Source of the DNA: CAYOUV01 sp963790075
GTDB taxonomy: Bacteria > Chloroflexota > Anaerolineae > Anaerolineales > Villigracilaceae
Assembly: GCA_963790075.1 (NCBI GenBank)
Contig: CAWBNG010000007.1
Coordinates: 1-64,000, forward strand
Reading direction: 5' to 3'
Length of the DNA stretch: 64,000 nucleotides
Shown: positions 10,623-19,806 of the stretch, one piece after another
Layout: the number at the start of each line of letters is the position of its first letter
How positions within the stretch are numbered: position 1 is the stretch's first letter
Notes under the pieces: model-generated
Seen by the model: only the letters and a program-made list of their open reading frames with translations
Told to the model about the DNA's origin: nothing
Database searches by the model: none
Program-made: the position numbers and the translations under genes

Positions 10623-13600
10623 CTAGGCCGTTCTCAACATAGGACCTACACCATCTACATTTTGTCCTTTCAGAAAGGACCGAATGGTAGCCTTCGCATC
10701 CCACGGATCGACGATCTCGATGAAAGCCCAGCGGCCCCAGTTACCATAGTTATTGACCGCCGGCACCCACAGATTGCGCGCCGCAGCCACCTTAGTGGCC
10801 TTGTCCTTACGCGCTTCGCCGCTCACTTCCAGGATCAGATGTAACGGGTCATCCGGCCCATGGCCGTCGTCCAGTTCAATGATGTAATCCGGTATATAGC
10901 CGCGTTCTTCGCCATTGAAGGCATACGGAATGGTAAAACTCAACTGGTAATTCTTGACATAGCGCAGCACCTCGTCCATCTCTTCCAGCGTTTCGGCCAG
11001 CTTGCCTTCCCAACCGCTGTCGAGCACCACGTGCGAGACATGGCATTTGTGTGGGTCGGTGCGATAGACGTCGCGCGTAGTGTCAAAATCCACGTAGCGG
11101 GTTGAGCCCCAAGTGTCATACGGGCGCGGATGGGCAGCAGCGTCTTATCCCCTGCCGTCAGAAGCCACGACCGATTGGTAGATTTTCTCAGCAGCATCAT
11201 GGGCAAACTCGGCCATCAGTAACATTTGTGGAAAGTGTTGTCCTTACAGTGCAGGCAGGTCTCGCGCCACTGGCGGGCAATCGTAGTAATTGCGGAAAAA
11301 GCCACGGTCGTGGATTGCCATCCGGATCATTGAAATACTTTTCCAACACCAAGGCTGCCAAGCGGAAGTCCACTTGCTGCAAGCGCTCATCTTTCAATCC
11401 GTACAGGGTCGTGATAGCTCGATTCACCGATGATGGATGACATTTCCACCCGAGTGGGCACGTCCTGGGTCGAGATGGACATCTTCGAATCTTCCGTGAA
11501 TTTCCCTTCGAGTTCGATCGCCTTGAAGTTTATAGCGATAACCTATCAACCGCGGGAAACGGATCTCGCACGCAACACGGTCTTCTAAGGCGCGCACCCG
11601 CGTCGGTGTGGAACCGGGTTTCGGGTCCACAGCAGAACCGGCGCTGGGGATGAATGAAAACGGGACACCATACACTTCAGCATATTCCGGGGCAAACATG
11701 CCTTTCTCAAATGGCGGCATAGCTTTATCGTCTCAATCCTCGACCAACAACCTGCTCGCACAACAACTGCGTCCCAAATGCTCGCACACCTAACACATGC
11801 GTGACTGTGTTGGCATCCCAGCCTTCGGTCAGCATCGAAACCGACACCACGCAACGCACACCCTCGCCCAGCTTGCCCGGCTTGCCGACCGTGTTCATCA
11901 CCTCGCGCAGCAGATCTTCATCGGTCAGCGCGTCCGCATCCCGGCCCGGGAAGCGGACGCGGTATTCACCTTTGAAATCCTCGATTTCCTGGACTGCGAT
12001 CCTTTTGAAATCTGAACTCATCGCCTCACCCGATTTAAGCTGCTGGCTGTCGATCAGGATCGTATTGGGCCGTGCCAACCAGCGCCCATCTTCGATATTG
12101 CTAAACAGCGGCAACTTGCCCGGTACCGGCACAATTGTGCCATCCTGTAAGGTTTTATCCCAGCCAGCGATGAAGTCAAAGACCATCTTGGAAACATTGG
12201 TGTTGTTGCACACCACGATGAAGACCGGCGGAGTCAGACCATTTTTTCTGGCCTTCGAGGGTTTGTTCCCATTTCGCGAAGTACTTTTCATAATTGCTGT
12301 ACAGGCTTTGCATCGCCCCTTCCAATTCGGCCGGCAGGACCGGATCGCCTTTCTGCGGGCCGGATTTGCGCCCTTTCTTTGGAAGCTGTATCGCGAATAC
12401 GCAGCCACAAGTCGCGGTAAGTGGGCTGCTCACCAACCATCGAATTATCCGCCACTGGCACACGCGGCACCTTGACGATTCCCGATTCAATGGCATCGAT
12501 CAAAGAGAAATCAGAAACTACCCAGGGGAAGAGTGCACCTTCCGAGTAACCCGAACCACGCAAGAAAAAAGGTGTGGCAGACAAGTCATAGACGACTTTG
12601 AACACCGATTTTGTCCTTTACAGCTTCAAGACCGGAAATCCAGATGCGTGCTTCCTCGTCCCTCGTCTGAGCTTCCTTGCGCTCATCGCCGGTCAGCTTT
12701 TCATTTTCCCCATCCGGCTTATGGCGGTAACAATGATGGGCTTCGTCGTTGATGACGATGATGTTCTTCTTATTGCCCAAATCGCGGCAGACCCGCCGCA
12801 CCATCTGATCGGGTGTCTCGGTAAATGGGCTGGTTTCTCCCTGGTTCAAAATCGATTTAGTGACCTTGCCAACCGAGATTTTCTCTCGCGACTTGAAGGC
12901 ATGGAAATTGGTGATGATCATCTTGGCTTTACCCAGCTCGGTCATCAGGTCGGGTGGCACCAAATCATGTTGGCGATAATAATTGTTCGGGTCATTGGGC
13001 AACAGCACCCGCAAGCGATCTTTGATCGTGATGCCGGGTGTGACGATCAGGAAAGTATCCGAGAAGCGCGCATCCTGTGTGTTGGCTAATTTATTCAGGG
13101 CATGCCAGGCGATCAGCATCGCCATTACCAATGTCTTACCGGAACCGGTTGCCATCTTGAAAGCAATGCGAAAGAGCAGTGGATTGGCATCCTGGTTGGC
13201 GCGCCGGATACTATCTTCGATCCAGCTATCACCATATTTGGTAGCAACCTCCGTAATATAGATCGCTGTTTCTAAAGCCTCGATCTGACAAAAGAACAGC
13301 TTGCGCTCACGGTCAGGCTGCTGCCAGTATGCCAGAAGGTGGGCTGAGGTCTTGGTAATGCCCTGATAACCTCCCTTGCGCCAGGTTGCCAGCCGTTCTC
13401 GCACGCGGTTGATGAACTTGTTCTCTTCGAGGCGATCCGAAGTCCATTCGGTCTCGAAGGAGAGTTGTTTGGGGCTTTTTTTCTTTGATCTGGGGATTGG
13501 AACGAAATACTCACTGATGCGGCGGCCATCTACCAACTCGTCCGTAATGCCTTCTTCTGTAAACTTGAAGTGGCGTTTGGGCTCCTCGAAAGGTGAGTTG

Positions 13601-13632
13601 ATAACCGGATTTTCAATAACGACTTGTTTCAT
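10623..13632 (-). pseudogene. Type III-like restriction endonuclease subunit (Res; SF2 helicase plus nuclease), frameshifted
   Basis: It starts at the ATG at 13632 and stops at 10623, about 1,003 codons, the length I recall for the BPTD_3080-type restriction enzymes. The first 348 residues are in one frame and carry Walker A (KMATGSGKTLVMAML) and the DEAH box (IIVINDEAHHCYRH). Later pieces carry VYDLSATPFF (motif III), VVSVSMLTEGWD and QVVGRGLRR (motifs V and VI). Near the 3' end, WEGKLAETLEEMDEVLRYVKN, IPDYIIELDD and LILEVSG form a C-terminal nuclease-like region. The protein would translocate or unwind DNA with ATP and cut at sites unprotected by Mod. Breaks fall near 12600, 12450, 12250, 11750, 11590, 11430, 11210 and 11095. 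No motif is lost, so the damage is only to reading frame. Confidence 0.87.
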
Positions 13633-14302
13633 CTGCAGCTTTCACAGGCTAGACGTGGAAGACCCACTAATAGAAAAAGTATAGCATAGCTTATGCCTGA
13701 CGGAAACAATATTCGAGTCGTTGTTAAGGTTTTGTGATTTGGATTATTAACTTCTCAGATCGGCCCCGCCCGTCTTGTTCGCTTAGCGCAGCTGCTTCCC
13801 GGCGCCCCTCGCGTGCGTGCCGCCGGGGCGACGACCGGAGTTGTCGCATTCCCTTTTCCCCGGTTGGCACAGGGTCTCCCGACCATTGATTGTCACGCGT
13901 GAGCCCTGAAAGGGCGACACTTGCGCCGCACTCCCGAAGGACGCCGGGACGGTGTGCGTGCGCGCAGTGCAGGTGAGAATCTCCGCGCGGAGCGCGGGAG
14001 ACTTTTCGGTCGCAACGCTCCCTCAGAGAGTTATGCTTATGAGAGACCTTCAGTCGTTTCTGGGCGCCGGTCCGGTCCTTCCCCCCTGTCGGGGACCTTC
14101 GGCAGGGTGCTTCGCGAAGACCTGGCGCCATCTAAGGCCGGAGTTCGTCGCATTCCCTTACCCTTGGTTGTTCTTTGCGCCCTTGGCGGCCTTTGCGGTT
14201 CGATATCTCTGGTCCCTGACCGGCTCCGATCAATGAATGCGATTGCTTCGCCACTCCCAGGAATACCCCAAAAGCGGGTACAATCGCGCCACAAGGAGCC
14301 GC
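13633..14302. other. Gene-free stretch between the restriction island and the phosphodiesterase gene
   Basis: These 670 bases hold no convincing gene. The composition changes here from the lower GC of the island to the high GC of the rest. The first 100 bases hold the likely res promoter region (TATACT on the minus strand near 13680). Beyond 13740 the sequence is GC-rich with degenerate repeats. Open frames across it on both strands have no recognisable motif and arginine/proline-rich translations typical of non-coding high-GC DNA. Confidence 0.6.
13831..14170 (+). repeat. Imperfect direct repeat pair, 13831-13866 and 14133-14170
   Basis: Two copies of a sequence of about 37 bases, with common core CCGGAGTT(C)GTCGCATTCCCTT, lie about 300 bases apart in the gene-free stretch. 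They differ by a few substitutions and an indel. Just after the second copy, 14191-14208 is an 18-base sequence found again at 29133-29150. These look like remnants of a dispersed intergenic repeat, not of a gene. Confidence 0.5.
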
Positions 14303-15495
14303 ATGCACCCCGCTTTCGTCAAACCCGACTACGGCCCGGGCGGCTTCGCCGGCCTGCCCGAGCGCATCTTCCAACTGGCCACTTCCGGCGCTTACGACGC
14401 GGTCGTGCTGCTGCTGGTCGACGGCTTCGGCTGGCGCTTCAGCCAGCAGTTCCAGGAGGAGCCCTTCCTGGCCCGCCTGGCGCGCGACGGCCGCCTGGAG
14501 CGGCTCACCAGCCAGTTCCCCTCCACCACCTCCGCCCACCTGACCACGCTGCACAGCGGCCAGACGGTCGGTCAGAGCGGGCTGTACGAGTGGTATCTCT
14601 ACGAGCCGCTCTTGGACGCCATCTACGCCCCGCTGCTCTTCTCGCCTTCCGGCACGATGGAACGCGAGCTGCTGGCAGCCCTGGGCGTGGACCCGCGGCC
14701 GCTCTATCCCCGCCCCAGCTTCTACCGCCGTCTAAAAGCCGCCGGCGTGAGCTCGTACCTGTTCCAGCCGCGCGCCTACACCCCCTCCACCTACTCGCGC
14801 ATGCTGAGCCGCGGCGCCGAGCTGCGCCCCTACGCCAGCTTCCCCGCCGCCCTGGTCGAGGCCGGGCGCCTGATCCGGGAGGCGCAGACCCCGAGCTACC
14901 TGTTCCTGTACTACGATGCCATCGACGCCACCAGCCACGCCAGCGGCCCCGCCTCGGAGCAGGTCGAAGCCGAGATCCTGTCCTTCCTGGCCGGGATGGG
15001 GGCGCTCTTCAGCCGCACCCTGGCCGCCAGCGGCAAGCGCGTCTGCTTCCTGCTGACCGCCGACCACGGCCAGGTGGAGGTCGATCCTCAGACGGTCGTC
15101 TACCTGAACACGGACCGGCGCTTCAAAGGGGTCGAGCGCTTCATCGCCGCCAACCGGCGCGGGGAACTGCTGGTCCCGGCCGGGTCGGCGCGCGACCTGT
15201 TCCTGCACCTGCGCCCCGAACGCCTGGAGGAGGCGCGCAGGCCTTCCTGTCCGAACGGCTGCAGGGGCTGGCCGAGGTGGTCCCAACCGCCGAGCTGATC
15301 GCCGGGGGCTGGTTCGGCCCGCAGGTCTCACGCCGGTTCAGGCAGCGCGTCGGGAACCTGGTCGTGCTGCCCCACGCCGGACAGACGGTCTGGTGGTACG
15401 AAAAGGAGCGCTTCGAGATGAAATTCCACGGCCACCACGGCGGCCTCTCGCCGCAGGAGATGTACATCCCGCTCTTCACGCGCGAACTGGGCTGA
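14303..15495 (+). pseudogene. Alkaline phosphatase-superfamily phosphodiesterase/nucleotide pyrophosphatase-like protein, one frameshift
   Basis: The ATG at 14303 follows AAGGAG at good spacing and is preferred to upstream starts. The protein (about 397 residues) has the type I phosphodiesterase layout. A metal-binding Asp sits in LLLVDGFGW near residue 40, the nucleophile Thr in FPSTTSAHLTTLHSGQ, a second metal site in YYDAIDATSH, and the TADHGQVEVD motif comes later. Near 15235 the frame breaks. The remainder (AFLSERLQGLAEVV through HGGLSPQEMYIPLFTRELG) continues one frame over to 15495, and one missing base restores it. The family hydrolyses phosphodiester or pyrophosphate bonds with two metal ions; the substrate here is unknown. 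The gene stands alone and converges on the ABC operon. Confidence 0.8.
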
Positions 15496-15515
15496 TGGCG
15501 ACTACGGACGACAAA

Positions 15516-15542
15516 GCGCCCACCGCTTTTAGCGGTGGGCGC
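15516..15542. terminator. Bidirectional hairpin between convergent genes
   Basis: A perfect 12-bp stem (GCGCCCACCGCT and its complement) with a 3-base TTT loop sits between the plus-strand phosphodiesterase gene and the minus-strand binding-protein gene. Short T-rich stretches follow on both sides, so it can end transcription from either direction. Confidence 0.75.
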
Positions 15543-15575
15543 TGGTTTACCACGCAGCATGCGCGCGGAATGCGG

Positions 15576-16979
15576 CTATTTCAATTCGTCGATCGCCGCC
15601 TGCGCCGTGGTGTTCAGGTCGGCCAGCAAGGCCGGGATCTGATCGGGCGTGCCTTGCAGGATGGCATTGAAGGTGTCGCCCACATCGCGCCGGACGGTGG
15701 TCCAGGAGGCCCAGGCCGGTTCGGCTTTCCCGTATTGCAGGAAGGACGGGCCGATGGCCCAGATCGGGTTGTCCGCGCCGTAAGCATCCAAGAGCGGCAG
15801 TGCGTCGCTGCGCACCGGGTAGTAAGCGCTGCCCTCGATCCACTTGGCCTGCACCTCAGGCGAGGTCAGGTACTTGATGAAGATCCAGGTCGCCATCATG
15901 CGCTCGGGGTTGGTGTTGGCGATCCCCACGTACTGGCCGAACAGGTCCACCGACTGGCCGCCGTCTTTCCCCGGGAAGGGGATGATGGTCCAGTCGTCCT
16001 TGATCGCGCCTTCAGCGTCGAAGGCCGCGATCTGGTAAGGCAGGCCGGCGGTCGAGCTCATGGTGAAGAGCGCCTTGCGGGAGGCGAATTCCGGATTGGG
16101 ATAGGATTCGGTCGAGAACGCGCACTTGCTGTCCCACAGGTCCTTCATGAAGTCAGCCGTGTCCACCACAGTTTGATCGGTGAAGTCATAGCCGTCGCCG
16201 GCGGCGTTCAGCATGTTGCCACCGTTGGCAAACACAAAGGAGGCCACGTTGGAGGCGCCCGCGTAGAGCACCAGGCCGCCCGTGCCATCATTGTCGGGGT
16301 TGCTGTCGTCGGTGTTGGCTTTGGTAGCCGCGCAGGCTTGGTCCTTGAATTCCGCGTAGTTGCTCGGCGCCTTGTCGAAGCCGAGTTCCTTGGCCCAGCC
16401 CGAATTGTAGAACAACACGTTCTCGGACTGGCTGATCGGGAAGGCGAACATCGCGCCGTCGGGAGCTTTCCCACCATCGAGCGAGCCCTGATAGTAAGCG
16501 GCCAGTTCATCAGCGCTCAGGCCGAAGAACGGATCGTTGACGTAGGGCGTCAGGTCCACAATCGAATCCACGGCATACCAATTGGCCATGGCGTTGGTGT
16601 AGCCGGTCACCAGGTCGGGCAGGTCGCCGGATTGGATGGCGGCGTTGAAGGCGTCTTCCAGGTTGTTATATTGTCCCTGGTCGACCGCGTTGACCGTGAT
16701 GCCCCATTCGTTGGAGGCGTTGAAGTCATCCACAATCGCCAGCATGGTTTCATTCGGCAAGCCGGTGCCCCACACGTGCCAGAAATTGATGGTCTGGCCG
16801 GTCGGGTCGACCGACGGCTTTGGCGCTTCGGTGGGCGCCGCAGTGGGAGCCGGCGCCTGCGTGGGAGCCGGGGGTGCCTGGGTGGGAGTTGCAGTCGGCC
16901 CGCAGGCTGCCAATACCAGCGAAAGCACCACTGCGAGCATGAAGATCGTTCGGAACTGTTTGGATAACATGTTTCTCAT
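15576..16979 (-). CDS. Extracellular solute-binding lipoprotein of a sugar ABC transporter
   Basis: This 467-residue protein has a lipoprotein signal peptide ending LVLAAC with Cys at about residue 26, then a Thr/Pro/Ala-rich linker that spaces the domain from the membrane. The mature part starts TINFWHVWGTG, typical of family 1 (MalE/UgpB-like) binding proteins. It contains DLPDLVTGYTNAMANWY and a C-terminal region with KYLTSPEVQAKW, both familiar in carbohydrate binders. It would capture a sugar outside the membrane and pass it to the permeases encoded just upstream (17066-19643). The gap to the permease gene is 86 bases. It is placed last in the operon. The ligand cannot be told from sequence. 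Confidence 0.92.
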   Translation of the reverse strand: MRNMLSKQFRTIFMLAVVLSLVLAACGPTATPTQAPPAPTQAPAPTAAPTEAPKPSVDPTGQTINFWHVWGTGLPNETMLAIVDDFNASNEWGITVNAVDQGQYNNLEDAFNAAIQSGDLPDLVTGYTNAMANWYAVDSIVDLTPYVNDPFFGLSADELAAYYQGSLDGGKAPDGAMFAFPISQSENVLFYNSGWAKELGFDKAPSNYAEFKDQACAATKANTDDSNPDNDGTGGLVLYAGASNVASFVFANGGNMLNAAGDGYDFTDQTVVDTADFMKDLWDSKCAFSTESYPNPEFASRKALFTMSSTAGLPYQIAAFDAEGAIKDDWTIIPFPGKDGGQSVDLFGQYVGIANTNPERMMATWIFIKYLTSPEVQAKWIEGSAYYPVRSDALPLLDAYGADNPIWAIGPSFLQYGKAEPAWASWTTVRRDVGDTFNAILQGTPDQIPALLADLNTTAQAAIDELK

Positions 16980-17065
16980 TCTCCTTTTATTTGTCTATTC
17001 ATCGACCAGGTAATAAAATTTACACAACCCTACGTAACAGCGCAACACCTCCTTTCGAAATAACT

Positions 17066-17941
17066 TTACCCTTTCAATCCACTGCGCGCAATACTCTCGG
17101 TGAACTGTTTTTGGGTGAAGAAATACAGTACCAGAATGGGGATAATGGTGATGACTGCGCCGGCCATCATCAGGTTGATCATTTGACCGGCTTCGTCGAT
17201 AAATCCGTTCAAGCCGACCGCAATCGGGCGCCAGTCGGGAGAGTTGGTGACTAGCATCGGCCAGGCCAGGGCGTTCCAGGTGCCGATGAAAGACAGGATG
17301 GTGATGACCATGATCGGCGCTTTCGAAAGCGGGACCACCACGCTCCACAGGAAACGGAAGTGCCCCGCGCCGTCCATCTGCGCGGCGTCGAACAGTTCAT
17401 CGGGGATCTGGGCAAAGAACTGGCGCAGCAGGAAGATCGAGAAGACGCTGCCCATGAACGGAATCGTCAGCGCGGGCCAGTTGTTGATCCATTTGAGCGG
17501 GCCGATGCGTCCCAGCCAGGTGACGGTCAGAAAATTGGGGATGATGATCACCATGGCCGGGATCATGATGGTGCTCAACAGGATTGTGAAGATTGTCTCC
17601 CGCCCGGGGAACTTCATGCGCGCGAAGGCGTAGGCGGCGTGGATGCTGAAGAGCAGTTCGCCGGCCAGGGTCAGAACGGTGATGCGCACGCTGTTCCACA
17701 TGTAGAGCGAGAATTTGGCCTCATTCCAGGCATCGACGTAATTCTCCCAATGGATCGTCGAAGGCAGCAAGCGCGTCCCCTGGGCCTCGCCCAGGGACAT
17801 CAGCGAGGTGGAGATCATCCAGAAGAAGGGGGCGACAGCAATGACGACCCCCAGAATAAGGACCAAATAGGTGAAAATACGGCGCAGCAGCAGCCAGGCC
17901 GGTTTATGATATGAGCTTGCGTGAGATTTGATCTTAGCCAT
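17066..17941 (-). CDS. Sugar ABC transporter permease, MalG type
   Basis: This 291-residue inner-membrane protein has six predicted helices. The EAA loop that docks the ATPase reads DELFDAAQMDGAGHFRFLW, followed by VVPLSKAPIMV, and the C-terminus SIARSGLKG is typical of MalG/UgpE permeases. Its start at 17941 overlaps the end of the upstream permease gene by 8 bases, so the two are translationally coupled. It forms the heteromeric channel with the protein of 17934-19643. No ATPase gene lies in the operon, so a shared MsiK/UgpC-like ATPase from elsewhere is needed. Confidence 0.93.
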   Translation of the reverse strand: MAKIKSHASSYHKPAWLLLRRIFTYLVLILGVVIAVAPFFWMISTSLMSLGEAQGTRLLPSTIHWENYVDAWNEAKFSLYMWNSVRITVLTLAGELLFSIHAAYAFARMKFPGRETIFTILLSTIMIPAMVIIIPNFLTVTWLGRIGPLKWINNWPALTIPFMGSVFSIFLLRQFFAQIPDELFDAAQMDGAGHFRFLWSVVVPLSKAPIMVITILSFIGTWNALAWPMLVTNSPDWRPIAVGLNGFIDEAGQMINLMMAGAVITIIPILVLYFFTQKQFTESIARSGLKG

Positions 17942-19643
17942 AGAACACCCGCGATCCCTGGGTTTTATTGTTGATGTAGGTCAACCCCAGGATGATGGCG
18001 AACAGGATGAAGGCCATGGCCGAGGCGTAGCCGTAGCGCAGCTTCTCGAAAAACTCGGTGAAGATCACCACGCTGAAAGTGTCCGTGGTGCCCAGGGCGG
18101 CGTCCAGGCGCATGACCCAGATGTGGTTGAAGGCCTTGAAGGTGCCGATGATCGCGATCAAGGTCAGGAAATAGGTGGTCGGAGAGAGCAGCGGGAAAGT
18201 GATGTAGCGAAAGACCTGCCAGGGACTGGCGCCGTCCACCACGGCCGCTTCGCTCAATTCCTTCGAGATGTTGCCCAACCCGGCCAGATAGATGACCGTG
18301 TCGTAGCCGACGAAGATCCAGACCGAGTAGATCATGATCACCACCAGCGCCAGGCTCGGCCCGTTGGCCCAGGCCGGCCAGCTCTCCAGGCCGAGTTTAA
18401 TGGCCAGCAGCTGGAAGATGCCCTTCGGCTCCCACAACCACTGCAACGTGTCCAGTCCGAGCAGCCGCAGGATGGCGTTGGCCGGAGCCTGCAAGCGGTT
18501 CGAGAAGAGCTGCCGGAAGACCGCCGCGCTGGCGACGGTGGGTGTCACGTACGGCATGAAATACATCACCCGAAAAAAGCCTGAGCCTTTCAGGTTCTGG
18601 AACAGCAGCACGGCCAGGAAGATGGAGATGCTCAACTGGAAGGGGATCGTGCCCAGGGAGTAAAACAAGGTCGCTTTCAGCCCAACCCACAGGTCCGGGT
18701 CACCGCTGGCAACCACGACGGGCAGTTCGCCGATCATGATCCACCCGCCGACCAGGAAGGCCATTGCGCCAAACAGGCGCAGGAAGAACAGCAGGGTACT
18801 ATGCTGCTCGCTGGCGCCCATCCAAATCTTCCAGCCAATGAAGAGCAGGATCAGGCCGCTGGCGATGCTGACCAGTTGCGGCGTGATTCCGGGGTCGACC
18901 CCGGTCTGCACTGCGGTGTTGTAGGCGCTCATCAATTCAGCATAGACGAAGCGCAGTACGATCACCCCTACCCCAAGCAGGGTCCACACCAGGGCCAGTT
19001 CCATCTGGCGCTGCAGGTTTTCGGGCGCCCGCCACAGGTACAGGGAAATGGCCATTGCCACGACCGCCCCGGCGACGAACCACAGCATCAGCGACCGCGC
19101 CGCCAGGACCGCCTCGACCGTGAAGGCTTCACGCAGCAAACGTAGGAACAACTCCTGCGTCTTGGCCACACCGGTGATCTTATTGGCAATATCGAGCAAG
19201 TTGGGCAGCAGGACTACTGTCCAGCGGATGAAACTCAACCCCGCGGCGGCCAGCAATATACCGGGCAGGTTCAGCCACCAGAAGCGCCTGCGCCTGTCTT
19301 CGAAGGTCCGGTAGGAACTCCGCAGCCGCAGGTAAGCCAGGGCCAGCAGGCCGGCACCCAGGGCGAAGACCAGCAAATACGCCAGGGGGCCGACGGCGTT
19401 GGTAAAGTTGGCCAGACCGATAAAATCGCCCCGCTTGAGCCTCCACTTGTAAAGGCTGACAAACAGGGCGAATCCGACCGGGAATATGCCGAAGAAGAAG
19501 ACCAGCGTGACGGCGGGCGCGATCATCAAATAAGCCGTCAGGTACTCACGCCACATCCGCCAGCGACGCGGGGAAAACCAGTTGCGCAGGCTCCCTTTTC
19601 CTGATGACGATGGTTGAATGGACTTCACGGGCACTCCTAGCAA
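17934..19643 (-). CDS. Sugar ABC transporter permease, MalF type, with long N-terminal membrane region
   Basis: At 569 residues it is much longer than the usual 290-320 residue UgpA-type permease. The C-terminal 250 residues are the classical permease domain with the EAA loop SKELSEAAVVDGASPWQVFR and ITFPLL. Before it come about six additional hydrophobic segments (about residues 40-60, 80-105, 135-150, 185-210, 230-250 and 275-320), reminiscent of the larger MalF proteins with an inserted region. It is the first gene of the operon, with the start at 19643 preceded by 160 bases of AT-rich sequence containing a repeat. It works with the MalG-type partner downstream. Confidence 0.9.
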   Translation of the reverse strand: MLGVPVKSIQPSSSGKGSLRNWFSPRRWRMWREYLTAYLMIAPAVTLVFFFGIFPVGFALFVSLYKWRLKRGDFIGLANFTNAVGPLAYLLVFALGAGLLALAYLRLRSSYRTFEDRRRRFWWLNLPGILLAAAGLSFIRWTVVLLPNLLDIANKITGVAKTQELFLRLLREAFTVEAVLAARSLMLWFVAGAVVAMAISLYLWRAPENLQRQMELALVWTLLGVGVIVLRFVYAELMSAYNTAVQTGVDPGITPQLVSIASGLILLFIGWKIWMGASEQHSTLLFFLRLFGAMAFLVGGWIMIGELPVVVASGDPDLWVGLKATLFYSLGTIPFQLSISIFLAVLLFQNLKGSGFFRVMYFMPYVTPTVASAAVFRQLFSNRLQAPANAILRLLGLDTLQWLWEPKGIFQLLAIKLGLESWPAWANGPSLALVVIMIYSVWIFVGYDTVIYLAGLGNISKELSEAAVVDGASPWQVFRYITFPLLSPTTYFLTLIAIIGTFKAFNHIWVMRLDAALGTTDTFSVVIFTEFFEKLRYGYASAMAFILFAIILGLTYINNKTQGSRVFYG

Positions 19644-19725
19644 TTGCAGGCGATGACTGGTTAATTATATAGCCAACTACCAGAGTTCAGGGGTTAACGG
19701 TAGGTAAATACTGCTTTTTGCATAT

Positions 19726-19804
19726 ATTCCTGAATTATCTTTTACCGAATTACCTTTATGCTGCAGAAACTTGTTTCAAATATTTACGCAACACTCTGTA
19801 ATTC
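19726..19804 (-). repeat. Dispersed intergenic repeat, copy 1
   Basis: About 79 bases, read on the minus strand from GAATTACAGAGTGTTGC to ATAATTCAGGAAT. Both ends match a 77-base unit at 44634-44710, and the unit ends are a near-perfect 7-base inverted repeat (GAATTAC / GTAATTC in copy 2). It lies 83 bases upstream of the MalF-type permease start. The middle is diverged. It may be a miniature mobile element or a shared upstream element. Confidence 0.55.
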
Positions 19805-19806
19805 CC

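Noticed and set aside
1..13632. Phage or transposon origin of the island
   Set aside because: No integrase, transposase, terminal repeats or phage structural genes are found within it; the downstream border is outside the window.
13740..14230. rRNA or structured RNA fragment in the GC-rich gene-free stretch
   Set aside because: No conserved rRNA segment could be recognised; only degenerate repeats are visible.
13921..15495. 524-codon frame overlapping the phosphodiesterase gene
   Set aside because: Only its last 80 codons are real (the frameshifted C-terminus). The rest is Arg/Pro-rich out-of-frame translation.
15516..15542. Hairpin as part of a CRISPR or repeat array
   Set aside because: It occurs once, between convergent genes; no spacer-repeat pattern exists anywhere in the window.
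15393..16967. 524-codon open frame on the plus strand opposite the binding-protein gene
   Set aside because: It is antisense to a clear lipoprotein gene, has no domain pattern and reflects high GC with few stops.
18801..19145. Several plus-strand frames opposite the permease and kinase genes (17.3-26.3 kb)
   Set aside because: They mirror codon structure of the opposite strand, with no start signal and no motif.
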